From Chrysoperla carnea (taxonomy: Eukaryota > Arthropoda > Insecta > Neuroptera > Chrysopidae): a DNA stretch of 64,000 nt. Under the pieces are notes generated by a model. It saw only the letters and a list, made by a program, of their open reading frames with translations, made no database searches and was not told the origin of the DNA. The DNA lies in assembly GCF_905475395.1 (NCBI RefSeq), contig NC_058338.1, forward strand, positions 76,953,435-77,017,434, read 5' to 3'. The position numbers were made by a program, and so were the translations under genes. Shown one piece after another: positions 12,079 to 24,420 of this stretch; position 1 is the stretch's first letter, and every line of letters starts with the position of its first letter.

Positions 12079-12154
12079 GCTTTACTAGAACAAAAAGTGG
12101 ATTATTTTTCCAAAATTTGACAAAATTTCTATCCACTTTTTTGTGCAATAAAGC
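12079..12154. repeat. 76-bp hairpin
   Basis: GCTTTACTAGAACAAAAAGT pairs with ACTTTTTTGTGCAATAAAGC. The ends resemble the outer arms of the MITEs at 9695-9908 and 36657-36856, so this is probably a reduced relative. Confidence 0.5.
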
Positions 12155-12589
12155 AAAAGAAATTCTCATAGTGTGGACACGTGGTAGACTTGGTTTTGAT
12201 TTGAAGATCTTCTGCATTAGCACCCTTGTCACTACACCTGTTTAAAATAATTGATCCTGACGATCCTGGTCAGTTTGCTAACATAAAGTTATTCGATTAT
12301 TATATAGTCAGCGCTCCTAAGAGACCCAACTTCTAAATCAAGTTTAAGTCTACAATTGGGGGAAAATTACGTTGAAAGGTTATGCGTGTTAACAACATAT
12401 TGTTTTAAATGTCAATAAGAAAACCTAGAATAAAATCGTATCAGCTCTTATTTAAAAACCATTTTTCTTAGATATTCCCTCTATAAGAATATTGTCTCAA
12501 TTCTATAGGAAAATAGATGGAAACATAAGATTTATGTTATACTGTTTAAGTAACGTTTAAATATACCTTAGCTATACATATATTCAACA

Positions 12590-12609
12590 TTATATATATA
12601 TATATATAT
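12590..12609. repeat. TA dinucleotide repeat
   Basis: Ten uninterrupted TA units. Confidence 0.9.
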
Positions 12610-13080
12610 CTACCTATCTACCTTATATGAGTTTGTTACTTTAGTTGTGGGGTGTTTAACTCACATTCCAATATTTATATCACTCCGAAAATGTTTAGTC
12701 AAGTTAACGTTGAATAGCCGTCCAATTACACGGTTCAGTTGATCATAGTTGCATCTTAAGCAAAATCAGAACGAAGTGACAAATTACCTTAACGTCAATA
12801 CATTCTTATACATTATTATACATTCTAATAACAAGGAATTACTTCTTTATTCAAGTAAATGTCTATCATATACAGGATGATTCATTCATTATGTGACGTT
12901 TCTATAATATAGTTTCTCAAATATAGTCTCATTATTCAAACAGATAAATAGAAAATTTAAGACCATTGATGAAATCATCTGTATGTTTGTCCCAGAGTTT
13001 ATTTTAAAAAATCTCATCTAACCCGTCAGCACTCGCGTTATGAGCATTTTGGTCACGATCGATAAAAAAAACAAATCTCA

Positions 13081-13419
13081 TCTCTATATATTATAAATGC
13101 GAAAGTAAGCATGTTTTTTGTTTGTTTGTTTGTTTGTTGTTTGTACAGCAATATAGCTGATATATCAAAATAACACATGAACTATAATTTATAAAGATAT
13201 ATTTTTAAAAAATAAAAAAATTTAATTTAATTTGACATTTGACATACAAATTTCTGTAAAAGTAGTCATTTGACATTACCATAAATTACAGATTTCTGTA
13301 AAAATAGTCAATATAAAATATTTCACGGCCATCTTCTCTGATATACTCAATGAATAATTAGTATTGTACATTAAAAAAAAATAGAAAACCATACATATAT
13401 TTTACCCGTATCACTCTAG
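13081..13419 (+). mobile_element. Non-autonomous Helitron
   Basis: It starts TCTCTATATATTATAAATGC after an A at 13080 and ends in CTAG at 13416-13419 before a T at 13420. It shares its 5' end, a TTTGTTTGTTTG tract, ACAGCAATATAGCTGATA, and the CACATGAACTATAATTTATAA block with the copy at 6336-6794. The near-terminal ACCCGTATCACTCTAG is like that copy's GGGTATCGAGCTAG. No ORF. Confidence 0.75.
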
Positions 13420-13443
13420 TACCTTCTATTTTTCAAATGGCAT

Positions 13444-13734
13444 ACAGGGTGGGCTATTTTTATCATTACACTTAAATATCTCGTTTTGTAGTTAACAATC
13501 AAAAAATAACCTTAATAATAGTTGCAGAGTTTGATGGGGGACATCATGTTCTTACATCAAATTTTGACTAGTTGTTTGGGTTTCATTAATAGCCAATTAA
13601 GATCCTAAATGTTAAGAGATTTAATAACACTTTAAATTAGAAAGTTGATCCTGAAAGTTATTTTTTGATTGGATAGCTACAAAACGAGATATTTAGGTGT
13701 ATAAATTAAAACGACCCACACTGTGGTTCAAACT
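13444..13734. mobile_element. MITE with ~65-bp inverted ends
   Basis: ACAGGGTGGGCTATTTTTAT at the left pairs with TTAAAACGACCCACACTGT at the right. The arms extend through AAATATCTCGTTTTGTAG / CTACAAAACGAGATATTT and ATCAAAAAATAAC / TTATTTTTTGAT. The interior motifs GTTGCAGAGTTTGATGGGGG and ACACTTTAAATTAGAAAG recur in the composite palindrome at 43545-44215. Confidence 0.75.
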
Positions 13735-16164
13735 TATTCTACCTTTATACAATTTTATGTTTTTTAGAATAATAAATTTTTCAGATTTTTCAACCTATCT
13801 ACAGTTTATTTAAATATATATTTTTAAGGTCCTTCAGAAATTTGATATTTGATGAGATAATTTTTGAGGAAGAGACAAAGGATGTAAGCAAAAAAGTATT
13901 TACTTAGGAAATTTTAGGTCTGTTTTTGTACTTTCGTTAGTTTAATAAGTCGTTCTCGGTCGTCTAAAATAAAATAACTTGTGATAGAAATATGGTAAAA
14001 TTAGATAAAATGAATTTAATCATTTAGAGCATTAAAAATAAATTTATATAAAATTATATAGAGGTTATGATTTACAAAGTTAAAGAAATATGAAACGCGC
14101 GAAATATTAAACGCATTTGCAGAACGCGTGAGTAAATCTCTCATCATGCGACTAAAGATTACACTGTACAGCCAACACAGTGTATTTCTGCAAGAAATTT
14201 TAGTTAAACTCAAGCCGTTTAGCCATAATCTTAGCCGTGTCGTATAGCGTGAACAAACCTGTATATTACATATATACAGGGTATCATAAAAATAAACAAT
14301 AATTAATTAATGTTTAAAACAAAATTATTTTAAATTTTTAATTGCCTATATTCTAATCCAAACTGCTGATATTGTCTTTCCCTTACATTTTAATCAATTT
14401 TAGTATAATAAGAAGCAGTTTTTATTCAACAAAATATAATTTCATAATAAATTTATCTTTGAAATTAATAATATTTTTTACTCAATTTAATAAAATTGAA
14501 AAACAGCATCAATTAAGCACATCACTTTACTAAAATCTTTCGAACATATATAGAATATATATTTTCAATTATAACCAAAAACACCGTTCAAATAAATTAC
14601 CATAAATCTGATAGAGAGGGTATGCATAGATGCTATACCTACTACATTGTCGGGAAGGTAATAGGTCTTGAGCCAGGCGAAGTAATTGATATCAATTTCA
14701 GAATGGTAAAAGAAAATCTCAGAAAAATTGGAGAGCTTGTTGCCAAAATCGTTCCAAACATATGTTTCCCTATATAAATTTTCATATACAAGGGATCTAA
14801 AAGAGGGTCTGCAAAACTATGAGACAAACTTAAAATAAAGAAAAGCTTTAAGCAATCAAGTACTTATTTTCTTGAATTAGGTATTAAAATCGTTGCCTCA
14901 AGAAATTTTAACTTGTTATCACAGCATAAATAGCCAAATAAGTTTATTTTCTTCAATCCTGTAATTTTTTTACGGTATTATAAATTGATTAAATACAAAA
15001 CCGAAGATGTGGCAAATTGCTAATTTTTAAAATACCAGGTTTTTCGGTCTCTTAAATGTCTAGACCGAGATGATTTTGACATTTTTTTATGCCCTTGTCA
15101 TTTTTATTCGAATATCGTCCTCAATGAATATTCATAAATTTTAAACAATTGAAAATTTACTTTCGAACTGAATCTTTTGTACGCGCACCATTCAAAAAAG
15201 AAATACAGAGAGTGAAAAACGGTAAAAAACGTGACATTATCACCTAGTATTGTTACGAAACATTAAACTCCGCCCTTTTTTGCTTCTTCTTACAGTCTTA
15301 CTTTAACAATAATTCCATTTCCCATTCACAGGCGATGCTTACGTTCTAAAATTTAACAATAGTACTATTTCCCACTCATAGATTTCACTTTTGTGTGATT
15401 TAGTCAAAAAAGAGAAGTTGTTCTCTTTACTTGATTTATAAGGGCAAAATAAATAAAATATTATAAATAGATATTAATTAATAAATTATTTTGAAAAGAA
15501 TTGCTTACCAAATTAATTTATATACAGACTATTTTACAATTTACTGTCATTTTACATAAGCATTTATAAATACTTATAATTTATATAAATTTTGATGCAA
15601 CATGGAGCGAGATAATTTTCACTTCTGTCCTGGTTCCCCCGACCTTTTTTTTTTTAAATTTTGTTAATTTTTTTATTTGTTAATGAAAATGTTACGCCAA
15701 GCCCTAGCCCTATAAGTAAATACCTAAGTATGAGATACAGGGTAGACAGTGTGATGTCGAGGATCGTAAATAACTCGGGTAATAATAATATTGGTAGAGT
15801 CAGAAGAGAAGAGAATCATCGTTGGTAATAGTTACCCTGTAGTCCCGGTGCTCAACAGCATACATTGTCATTGATAAATATACCTGTAGAAATTGATGTC
15901 TGGGTTAATAATGCTTAGGCTTGCAACTTTTTTAATCCTCGAAAATTACTATAAATAGGGTATTATCTTTCACGCGGTTTGGCGGATAAATGGAAAATAA
16001 ATGCAAAAATCGTTTTGTTGGACACTTAATTAAGCGATTAATAAGAGTTATAAAAAAAATATTATAAATTATAAACATTATAATTGATTATGTAGGATGG
16101 CATTTTGCAATCCCCCTCCACCTTCATCTCTACGAGTCATACTGATAAATTTTTATTTACAATA
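13735..16164. other. Intergenic; small direct repeat
   Basis: No supported gene. Two imperfect copies of a TTTAACAATA....CATTTCCCA block lie at about 15302 and 15351. Open stretches at 14016-14213 and 14642-14827 (-) show no domain and no splice sites. Confidence 0.35.
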
Positions 16165-16330
16165 CTAGCTGACCCGGCAAACTTCGTAACGCCTAAGAGT
16201 CGATTCTTTATTTTTTTAGACAATTTGTTTATGAGTAATGTTACAATAGTATATATTGGCATTAATATTTATACGATACTAACGTCACTCAATTTTTTAG
16301 CTTTCCTGGAATCCTTCTACTTACACTTAA
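16165..16330 (-). mobile_element. Helitron 3' end (fragment)
   Basis: CTAGCTGACCCGGCAAACTT at 16165-16184 is, on the minus strand, a Helitron-like terminus AAGTTTGCCGGGTCAGCTAG followed by T. The GC-rich subterminal sequence just inside CTAG is typical of insect Helitrons. The 5' TC end could not be located, so the inner boundary is arbitrary. Confidence 0.5.
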
Positions 16331-16586
16331 ACTTTATGGTAAGGTATTAAAGTTCAAATTGACTTTTAATTATTATTACGAATCTTCTGTATGGGAATCA
16401 ATATAGTAAAGTGATAGTTTTAGACTTTTTCAGGCAATTTTTTAAAATTTTCTATCCGTAAGAATCATCTTCTTACTTCAAGGAATTTTATAAAAAAGAA
16501 TTAACGAAATAGGTTCAGCTGCTCTCGAGATGCAATGTTGTTGCGCTTAACAACACATTAAGCGATTCATTTTTATATTATAGATT

Positions 16587-16811
16587 TTAACGAGAAAATA
16601 ACACGTATGTTAAGCCCCTTTTTAATTTGATTGGTCTATAATTTGATAGGTATCCAATAGGATTTTGCAGAATTTCATTCCACATGGTGTTATCACATTT
16701 TTTACCAGTTGACTCTGAATAATCGTCTAACACATCAATTTCTGGAAATGAATTGATCAAGCTTACATTGTATTGATGGGCTCCGGGACTACTACGATAC
16801 ATACCTCTCAA
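16587..16811 (-). other. Unidentified ORF, possible exon
   Basis: A 74-residue minus-strand ORF whose product is less AT-biased than surrounding shadows (contains SSPGAHQYNVSLINSFPE and SESTGKKCDNTMWNEILQN). I recognise no domain. An in-frame stop lies a few codons upstream of the ATG, so a spliced upstream exon would be needed for a longer protein. It could be an isolated exon, a transposon-derived fragment or chance. Confidence 0.25.
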
Positions 16812-17300
16812 CTTGTCTGTCTATGCTGTTCTCTGTTGGTACTGTAGTAGTCCTACAGTCGTCCCTATCGCCTATCTTATAAATACGTGATACTCTAAAG
16901 TACTTGAACATCGCTATTACAAGAGATTAATCATTATTATTATTATATATATTACAATGTTATTATTCCACTTACTATTATTGTACCCATCTTGAATCTT
17001 GAAAAGCGAAACGATATTTTATAGGTTTACAGGTTACTTATTACGTGAATATTTTGTTTTTACATCTATATATATAGACTGTAAAAATATTATAGCATGG
17101 CGCAGAGAAGTATTGTATTTTTAACTAAATTAAATAAATTGTATTTTTAACAACTTATAAGGATGATGGATTTTTAAAACAATATATAAATTGATACAAA
17201 TATGACGTTATTATTTTCTAACTCATTCGTACGTATAAAATATTTTTTGAAAAAATCAAAAATTCAGATGAGTTCTTTCATATAATTAATGATTAAAAAA
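16812..17300. other. Intergenic spacer
   Basis: A short ATT repeat lies near 16934. No gene recognised. Confidence 0.35.
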
Positions 17301-17613
17301 TTTTTAACAAAAAGGAAACCGGCTCCAAAAAAAAAAAAAAAAAAAATCTATTTCAAAATAAATTAATATGCACTAGAAAGTAAAATTAACGATAATATAA
17401 TGTAGATACAATTATTGTTATTTTTGGAGTCGGTGTCAGCCAAGGAAACAACTGTGACAAAACAGTTTGCTACATTAATATGGCTGACACCGACTCCAAA
17501 AATAACAATAATTTTAACTACATTATATTATTGTTATTTTTTCACTTTTTAATGCATATTCATTTGTTTTGGAAAAGTATTTCTTTTGAAGTCGGTTTTC
17601 TTTTTGTTAAAAG
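17301..17613. mobile_element. Foldback element, copy 1 of 2
   Basis: AACAAAAAGGAAACCGGCTC at the left pairs with GAAGTCGGTTTTCTTTTTGTT at the right. The inner arms pair around the centre: TTTTTGGAGTCGGTGTCAGC against GCTGACACCGACTCCAAAAA. A run of about 20 A (from 17327) expands the left arm. Copy 2 is at 26453-26760. Confidence 0.75.
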
Positions 17614-17940
17614 ATTTTTTTTTTTTTGTGATTTTTAGTGAATCCGAAGTATTTTAACTAATTTGTCACTAAAAAAGAATCATTGAAATTGGTTGGTGTG
17701 ATATTGAGTTATTCGTCCATTTATCGTGCACATACTTAATGCAAATTTAAGACTTATATGGTTTTCTCATGGATGCCATTGTCAAAACTGGACCAAATTG
17801 TAATGGGACCACATGGGAAGCTTTCAAATAGAAAAATCATCAAAATCGGTTGACCCAGTCGAAAGTTGTGAGGTAACAAACATAAAAAAAAATACAGAAT
17901 TGAGAACTTCCTCCTTTTTTGTTTGAAGTCGGCTAAAAGT
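17614..17940. repeat. Repeat tail following foldback copy 1
   Basis: GTGATTTTTAGTGAAT, AATTTGTCACTAAAAAAGAAT, GTGATATTGAGT and ATGGTTTTCTCATGGATGCC are matched in order in the sequence after copy 2 (26761-27000). The repeat unit is therefore longer than the palindrome. A GAAGTCGGCTAAAAGTGGG near 17925 again resembles the palindrome end. Minus-strand ORF 17754-18083 lies within it and is not called. Confidence 0.6.
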
Positions 17941-18760
17941 GGGAAATTTAGCATGTGTTGAATAGCAAATGTTGAATAAACGCAGTTATTTTTGATAAAA
18001 TTGTGCCATCTTCTGCTGATTAAAACGACAAAAAATTCTACTTTTATACATATTAAATCTCCCACATAACGTTTAAATAACAAAAAAATAGTCAGGCAAA
18101 GGTTTTGAAATATCTAAATAAAAAACTAGTATAATGAATGCTGTTTAAATTTAATTAATTAATTTACAGATTAATATTTCTATTTTCTGTTATCAACCTG
18201 AAGTTGTCCAATTAATAAAAAGCATTCAAGAAAATTAACTAAATGTAATTAAATTCAAATATATCTCTAGTAATATAACGTCTACTTAGGTAAACACATT
18301 CTTCTAGTGAACTAAGTTATTTATCACAATTCGCAGAAATATAACCACCTTTTGTCAAATCTGTCCTTTCCGTGCTTCAATGCTTCAAATCTTGATTTTT
18401 GGTTACCCTGACTTATTTCCACTCACTTCTGATACTCTTTTTTTTTCAGGTAAATTTACACAAAAAAAGTCGCAAGTAGTTAGATCCGACTAATTTATAA
18501 CAGTATTTAGTTAAAAATACAATTCATAATTAACTTGAAAATACAACTTAAATATATTTTTCTTATGTACTTTTTTGAGAAGGTATAAAAATAATTAAGA
18601 AATTGAAGGGATTGTTGGCAGAATTTTTAAAATTGCATGCGTTTCTGCCACACCTTGTTTGTAAGGTGTTACATATACATGTAAAATAAAAAAACTTGTA
18701 TCAAATGACACGTATGTCAATGGCACATACCCTTAAGAGATAATTTCAAAAATAACTAGC

Positions 18761-19000
18761 TCGAAAACTACCATTTAAAAAATTTTGTGTCCGTGAAAGC
18801 ATTTGATCAGAATGATCCGAAGAACATTTTGGAGGTGGTTTGAAAAAGTTTCACAGAAAGCCATTTTCCAAGTCATATAGGCACTATGAATTTATGTGTA
18901 GCTTTGATCGCTCGTAGCTCGAAAACTACTCGTTAGAAAGTTTTGGACAAAAGCTATCTGTAGAACATTTTAGGGTGGCTTAGAAAAGCTTCACAGAAAG
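18761..19000. repeat. Degenerate ~150-bp direct repeat
   Basis: AGCTCGAAAACTAC, GAACATTTT.GG.GG.TT and AAAAG.TTCACAGAAAGC occur in the same order at 18761-18863 and 18914-19000. The flanking 17941-18760 shows no gene. Confidence 0.5.
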
Positions 19001-19171
19001 CTTTTTTAGTATCTAATCTTGCGAGGTCCTTTGCTTAGACTCAATCCATATACTTTTTCGTAATCGCACAGGATCTATATATATAAAATCGAATAGAAAA
19101 ATATAAAAATTAAAAATTAACAGAAAAAAATAAATATCAATTCCTATTGTGATACTTTAAATAATATAATA

Positions 19172-20009
19172 TAGACGTTGAGTGGGTTTCGTGTGCATTT
19201 ACATGCTCCAAGAAATAAGGAGTGTATTTCGACATATTTTGACCCGTTGAATCCGAATTTTCAACTTGCTCATCGCTCAGGGGGGAGGGGTTAACGTTTT
19301 AAACAAATTAATTGCTTATACGACCATAGCTCCTAAACTATTGGAAATTTTTCTAAGCAATTTGGTGGGTTATATGCTTCATGCAAAAAATTCACGTTCG
19401 GTTAGAATAACTCAAGTTTTAATAGAGATGTTTGTAAAAATAAAAAAACTTCTTAAACTAGAACAAATTGGCTTTTTCTCATTTATAATTATGTGGGGTT
19501 TTCTTTCGCCAAGGACTCGTTTTCGACTTAAACTAATAGCGGGCCGGAAAAATGATAAACTTTAATACTTACAATCGTGCCAGCTTCGTTGCTATTGCGT
19601 ATTTTTATGTACATAACATTAAAATATAGACTAATACCTTTAAAATGAGTATCTTAAAGTACAATTATTTATTGGTTACTCTACAGACGTTTAAAACCAA
19701 GCGCTGAGCGCCGACCTCATGCACAATCATTTTTGTTTGCAATTTTAACCATATCTCCGGTTCTATTGGTCGTATCAAGAGGAATTAAAAAAATGTTTGT
19801 TTTTTCTTGTTGAATAAAACAGTACACAATTGTTTTGCGAAAATTTTTAACAGTTTAGGAGCTATGGCCATAGAAACGTTATTGCTTATAACATTTTTCT
19901 CCTACTCTGAGCGATGAGCGAAATTCAAATTCAGTGGGTCAAAATACGTCGAAATACACTCCTTGTTCGGTAGGACCTCTAAATGCATACGAAATCCACT
20001 CAGCGCCTA
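19172..20009. mobile_element. 838-bp TIR element
   Basis: The left end TAGACGTTGAGTGGGTTTCG pairs with CGAAATCCACTCAGCGCCTA at the right. The arms continue through GGAGTGTATTTCGACATATT / TACGTCGAAATACACTCC and GCTCATCGCTCAG / CTGAGCGATGAGC. The interior has no transposase signature; the 99-codon ORF at 19266-19565 begins inside the left arm and is judged fortuitous. The element looks like a non-autonomous DNA transposon. Confidence 0.7.
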
Positions 20010-20667
20010 CACTAAAAATAATTTTAAAAAAATTGAATAATATTTGTGGTGTTTACAAACAACACTTTTGCCATTTGCTGCCACTTCAATACATTTCTTA
20101 TAAAAATAAATAAAATAAAATAAAAGTAACTTTATATTCTCTTCATAAGGCAGTAAACAGTATGTTGATCACGTTCATACGCATTTCTGGTACAAAAGCA
20201 ATTACATTGCAAAGTAATAGAAAATTCCCTAGATTATAAACATATTATACATTCAGATATGTATGTGGTATTGGTGGGACTGTATAAGGTTCTACATTCT
20301 TAATACGAAAAAATGAAGTGTTTCTTAAATCAATCCTGAATCACAAAATCACTGTTTTCAATAAAACTCGTTTTTCTAAAAATCGAATATTACATTTTTA
20401 ATTTTTTAAGAATTTTTATTTCGAAAACTAAGCGCCTAGAGAAGAAATCACAAGAGTACTTTTTTGCTTAAATCTTATCAAAAAATAAGAAAATTTTTAT
20501 TTTGAAAAAAATGCAAAATTTTGTACTTTGCTCATTCCCCCACCCCCAGTTTATCAATCGATTTTTCTCATTAACGAACTGCCTTTTCAAATACCAAAAC
20601 CCTTCTCGATACCAAATTTTATTCAAATCGGACTTAAATGCCACCGCTAGAGAATCTACAGACACAT
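20010..20667. repeat. Spacer with dispersed-repeat segment
   Basis: The part from about 20560 to 20640 (ACGAACTGCCTTTTCAAATACC, AAACCCTTCTCGATACCAAA) recurs inverted at about 34640-34720. Opposite-strand ORFs of 72 and 83 codons (20468-20753) overlap here and are not genes. The remainder is plain AT-rich sequence. Confidence 0.5.
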
Positions 20668-21197
20668 ACGTGTTTTTCGTGCTCACATGTCAAAATTTTT
20701 ATTTTAAGAAAAATTGGATCAGTATCGATCAGTGTCGTAAAAGTTATTTTTAGCAGTTAGAAAACTTAGTTTGAGGACTAATTACGCTTATAACATAGCA
20801 AATAGTTTTGGAATTAGTGACATTTTAAAAGAAAAGAGTAGCTAAAACGATACTGATCCAATTTTTCTTAAAATAAAAATTTTGACATTTTAAAATTTTT
20901 GATATAAATATGAAAATTGTACATTTGTAGAACATTTTTCAAAATTCCACCATCAGTACAAAAGCAATACCCCCATTTCCTTCGGCAATTTTCTAATGCA
21001 TAATACTCTCTCGATAAACTTCTGCTCGATATATTTTCTCAGTTAGCAGTTAGAAAACTTAGTTTCAAGACTAAATACACTCATGGCATAATTTTAGAAT
21101 TAGTGACACTTTAAAAGCAAACAGTAGATAGGTAAAACGATAATGATCCAATTTTTCTTAACATTAAAATTCTGACATGTGAGCACGAAAAACACGT
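20668..21197. mobile_element. 530-bp TIR element, internally repeated
   Basis: ACGTGTTTTTCGTGCTCACA at the left is mirrored by TGTGAGCACGAAAAACACGT at the right. The arm segment AAGAAAAATTGGATCAGTAT also appears inverted in the middle (about 20855-20885), and GCAGTTAGAAAACTTAGTTT is directly repeated (about 20752 and 21046). This suggests a duplication of half the element. It is non-coding. Confidence 0.7.
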
Positions 21198-23987
21198 TAT
21201 TTATCATGGCTTATCCATGCTAAACTCAAATGCCGGTTGCAATCAATGTATAAAAATGAATATTATTTTTTTTAAATAAAAATAATATACCTAATAAATG
21301 TTGTTTTTTGATTACTCCAACAATAGTTAAAGTTATTTTTTATAAATAATGAAAAATTATGAATTGCCTTTTAACTAAATAGCATTTTCACTATTTTCTC
21401 CTAAATATAAAAAAATGGACGTGGATCACCATGGTTTTACAGTCTCCACTCATTGTCTAAATACTAAATTTCAAGAAAATCGTAGTTTCTTCTAAATCAA
21501 AATTTCTAGATATCTAAACATTTCGATATATACCCAAATGAAAGTTTATAAGCGTATGGTTAGGTATGGTATGGTTCTGGTTTTCTTTGAAAGTTTATAA
21601 GCGTATGGTTCGATTAAAAATCACTTCTTTCTTGCTTAGATAAATAAAGACTATGGGTTATGATTGTATGAAAAAATGATCAGGCGTCTTTTGGATTATC
21701 AGCTCCTCTCAATTTTTTTTTTTTTTTTTTGTTGTAGCCTTATATTGTAACGACAGTAATTACTTTAATGCATTTCAATCATGTAATGCCTTTTCTTAGG
21801 AATTCAACATAATTGAAATATAAGATTAATGAAAGTATTCTCTATTTAATAAAGTAATAAAGGAAAAATTATCAAAATTTAAAAACGCTCGACAAATGGG
21901 GCATTTTCTTGTAGCTCTCTCTCAAAATTTAACCGAATTTCTTGAAACACACTTGGGTTTAAGACGAATATAACGGCACTTTAAGTGTTAAAATCCATCG
22001 ATTCGTTTTTAGCACATGAAGTAATAAAGAAATTTACAAACATATGTACATACATACAAACAAGATACGAATGAAAAACATAACCACCCCTTGACAGTCG
22101 GAAATCATTAACAGCTAGGTTTACATGAAGATTGCACAGTTTTATTGAAAAGCAGTGTATATAGACACGAAAACTCTACTTAGAATATGTTTTCTATTTA
22201 CGGTGTTTTGAATACAATCCATGTACGAAGATTATTAATCTGTTTACCTAAATTGTAGCTAAATAAAACCATTTAAATAAACAGTTATTCGAAAGGGTAA
22301 GTTGTTCAACGGAAACTTTTACGCGACCTAACATCATTACGTTTTTATTGATACCAAGGTCATGTATCATGATAATTAAACTACGGGCGGCTGAAGAACT
22401 ACCTGAATTTGTACTTCATTGTACAATGCAAAGAAAGTATCTCGGAAGCCATTTTGATTAGATTTCAAGTGGCGTCTGCGAGTACGTGTAGTGTGGCAAG
22501 CCTCCCTCTTTTAACACGCTTTTATAAGCTTCATACGTATGTTAGAATGTAACGGACATTTTGAACATGATTTTGACCCCCTTCAAAACGTCAGATTAAC
22601 TCGAACTTTGGTATAGTTTTTAAGGAACGATGAAAATAAAATAATTTAGTAAGTTTATTTGATTAACCTGATCAGGATTTTCAGAATTAACGTTTTCTAT
22701 ATCTGAAAATATATACATTTATTTGTGCTCCCACCATTTTTTATACAGAATTTTACATATATAAATAAAAGTCTACAAAACTAACAAACACAAATTAAAT
22801 AATAGTTTAGAAAAACTTAAAACACGCTTTTGTAATAAGCTGAAATAAAAGGAAGAAAAGAATTTCCTTAAGATATTTTGAAAACTTTCCTCTTACCAAT
22901 ATCTATCTATAAAATATTTACAATGATTGAAATAGCACCCTACGCTGTTTTACCATAAAATGATTTTTTTGAATTTAAAGAAATTATTTTTTACCTTTTA
23001 GTTCTTGTTACAAAAGCGTGATTGTGTCTTTAAGTTTTTAAGACTATTACTTATTTATCGAAGAAATTGTGTGGTTCGCTCGCCAGATTTTTTGTCTTAC
23101 AGTTTAATTATGGATCATGTGTTGTTGCACTTAATAAATATGCGAACAATTACATTTATTTATTGTTTGATGACCGAATTTTCATTCGAGATTTTTTAAA
23201 TAACAAATAACATCATTGGATCTAGAAAATATAACTGAAAGTAATTCAAACGAACTGTTAGAGCCAAGTTTCCTTATCGTTCACTCGATTTTTCGAATGC
23301 ACATTAAAAGTCCAATATTAAAAATTCAAAAGAAATATTCCATAAAAAGTTTTAATAAACGAACAAAAAAAACTATACTACTAAGTATATAGTCCGATAA
23401 AATAAGTAATTTATCAATATAATTAATAATTTTTCTAAAAAAGGTTTTTCATTACGTTAAATATCTATAAGGAAGTATTTCTTTAAAAGCACAGGTAGAT
23501 TGAATTGACAAAGTAATATTGATATAGTAAAGTTATTGAAGAAGATTGTAAAGGTCAATAATATAGGTAAAAAATAATAATAACATAATGATAAAATTAA
23601 GTTATAGAAACGGTAACATAAATACGATGTGGGCGAATGAACAAAAAAATTTAACGATATATACAGAACGTACATAAAATTCGGTAACCTTTTAGAAAAG
23701 TAGCTTTTACTGTCCTAAGATTTGTGCATACTTTTGTGCACGCTTTGTGGATACTTTTGACTTGTGCATACTTTACTAGGCTTGACATGCCACGTTTTTT
23801 TTCTCTAGGTAAGAATACTAGTGTACGCCCTTAGTAAACGTCCTTCTTTTCGCAAGATTGAAAGGAAGTTTAGTTAATCGCTAAAAAAATCGATTATACA
23901 CGTGGAAAATAATATATTTGTAGCATAGCTAGTTCGAGCAGTGTGTAGTCAATGATTCCTTGGTCACGAAAGAATTAAAGTAGTACG
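21198..23987. other. Intergenic, repeat scraps
   Basis: A ~54-bp direct duplication of AAAGTTTATAAGCGTATGGTT lies near 21540-21612. A T-run lies near 21712-21731. AACACGCTTTT(A/G)T motifs lie near 22513 and 22822. GTGCATACTTT words repeat near 23725-23775. The block near 22553-22600 (TTTTGAACATGATTTTGACC) resembles one near 32355. Two ORFs of 64 (+) and 72 (-) codons have no support. Confidence 0.35.
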
Positions 23988-24420
23988 AGCACCAAAGCAA
24001 TTTTTGATTAAGGCTTTAAATTAGTTTAACTTTATTTTCAACTTTGGTAATTTTGTTATAACTTCATGAATGTAGACGAAAAATAAGAATAAATTTTTTC
24101 TGTATCTGCCTTGGTTTTCGGAATATTAAAAGCTAAATATATAAACGAAATTATGAATCCTAATTTAGTTGGGCACATCGCGTTCTTTTTGTTTTCAATA
24201 ATTTATTAAGGTTTTAATTAAATTTTTAAAACATATTAGCCATCTACCGTTTTACCATACAACCAATATTAAATATGCCTACTTTTGAAGTCATGTATTT
24301 ATTTAAATCATCTGGCAACTCCTTCCCCTAAAATTTTCAGAATTGATTTAGACTTAAACTTTAACTTCATATAAAAAAATTAAGCTTTTATTTAAAATTG
24401 TCTTGGTGCTCGTACATCAT
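23988..24420. mobile_element. Foldback MITE (GAGCAC-end family)
   Basis: TAGTACGAGCACCAAAGCAA at the left pairs with TTGTCTTGGTGCTCGTACATCA at the right. The internal segment TTAAATATGCCTACTTTTGA and the following GAAGTCAT.TATTTATTTAAAT recur nearly identically at about 62280-62325. It is non-coding. Confidence 0.65.

Larger units (their letters stand above)
11899..13080. other. Intergenic with hairpin and TA repeat
   Basis: No supported gene. Overlapping opposite-strand ORFs at 12035-12245 arise from the hairpin at 12079-12154. A TA microsatellite lies at 12590-12609. Confidence 0.4.

Noticed and set aside
12035-12245. Overlapping ORFs on both strands
   Set aside because: They are created by the hairpin at 12079-12154.
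19266-19565. 99-codon plus-strand ORF
   Set aside because: It starts inside the inverted-repeat arm of the 19172-20009 element and shows no transposase motifs.
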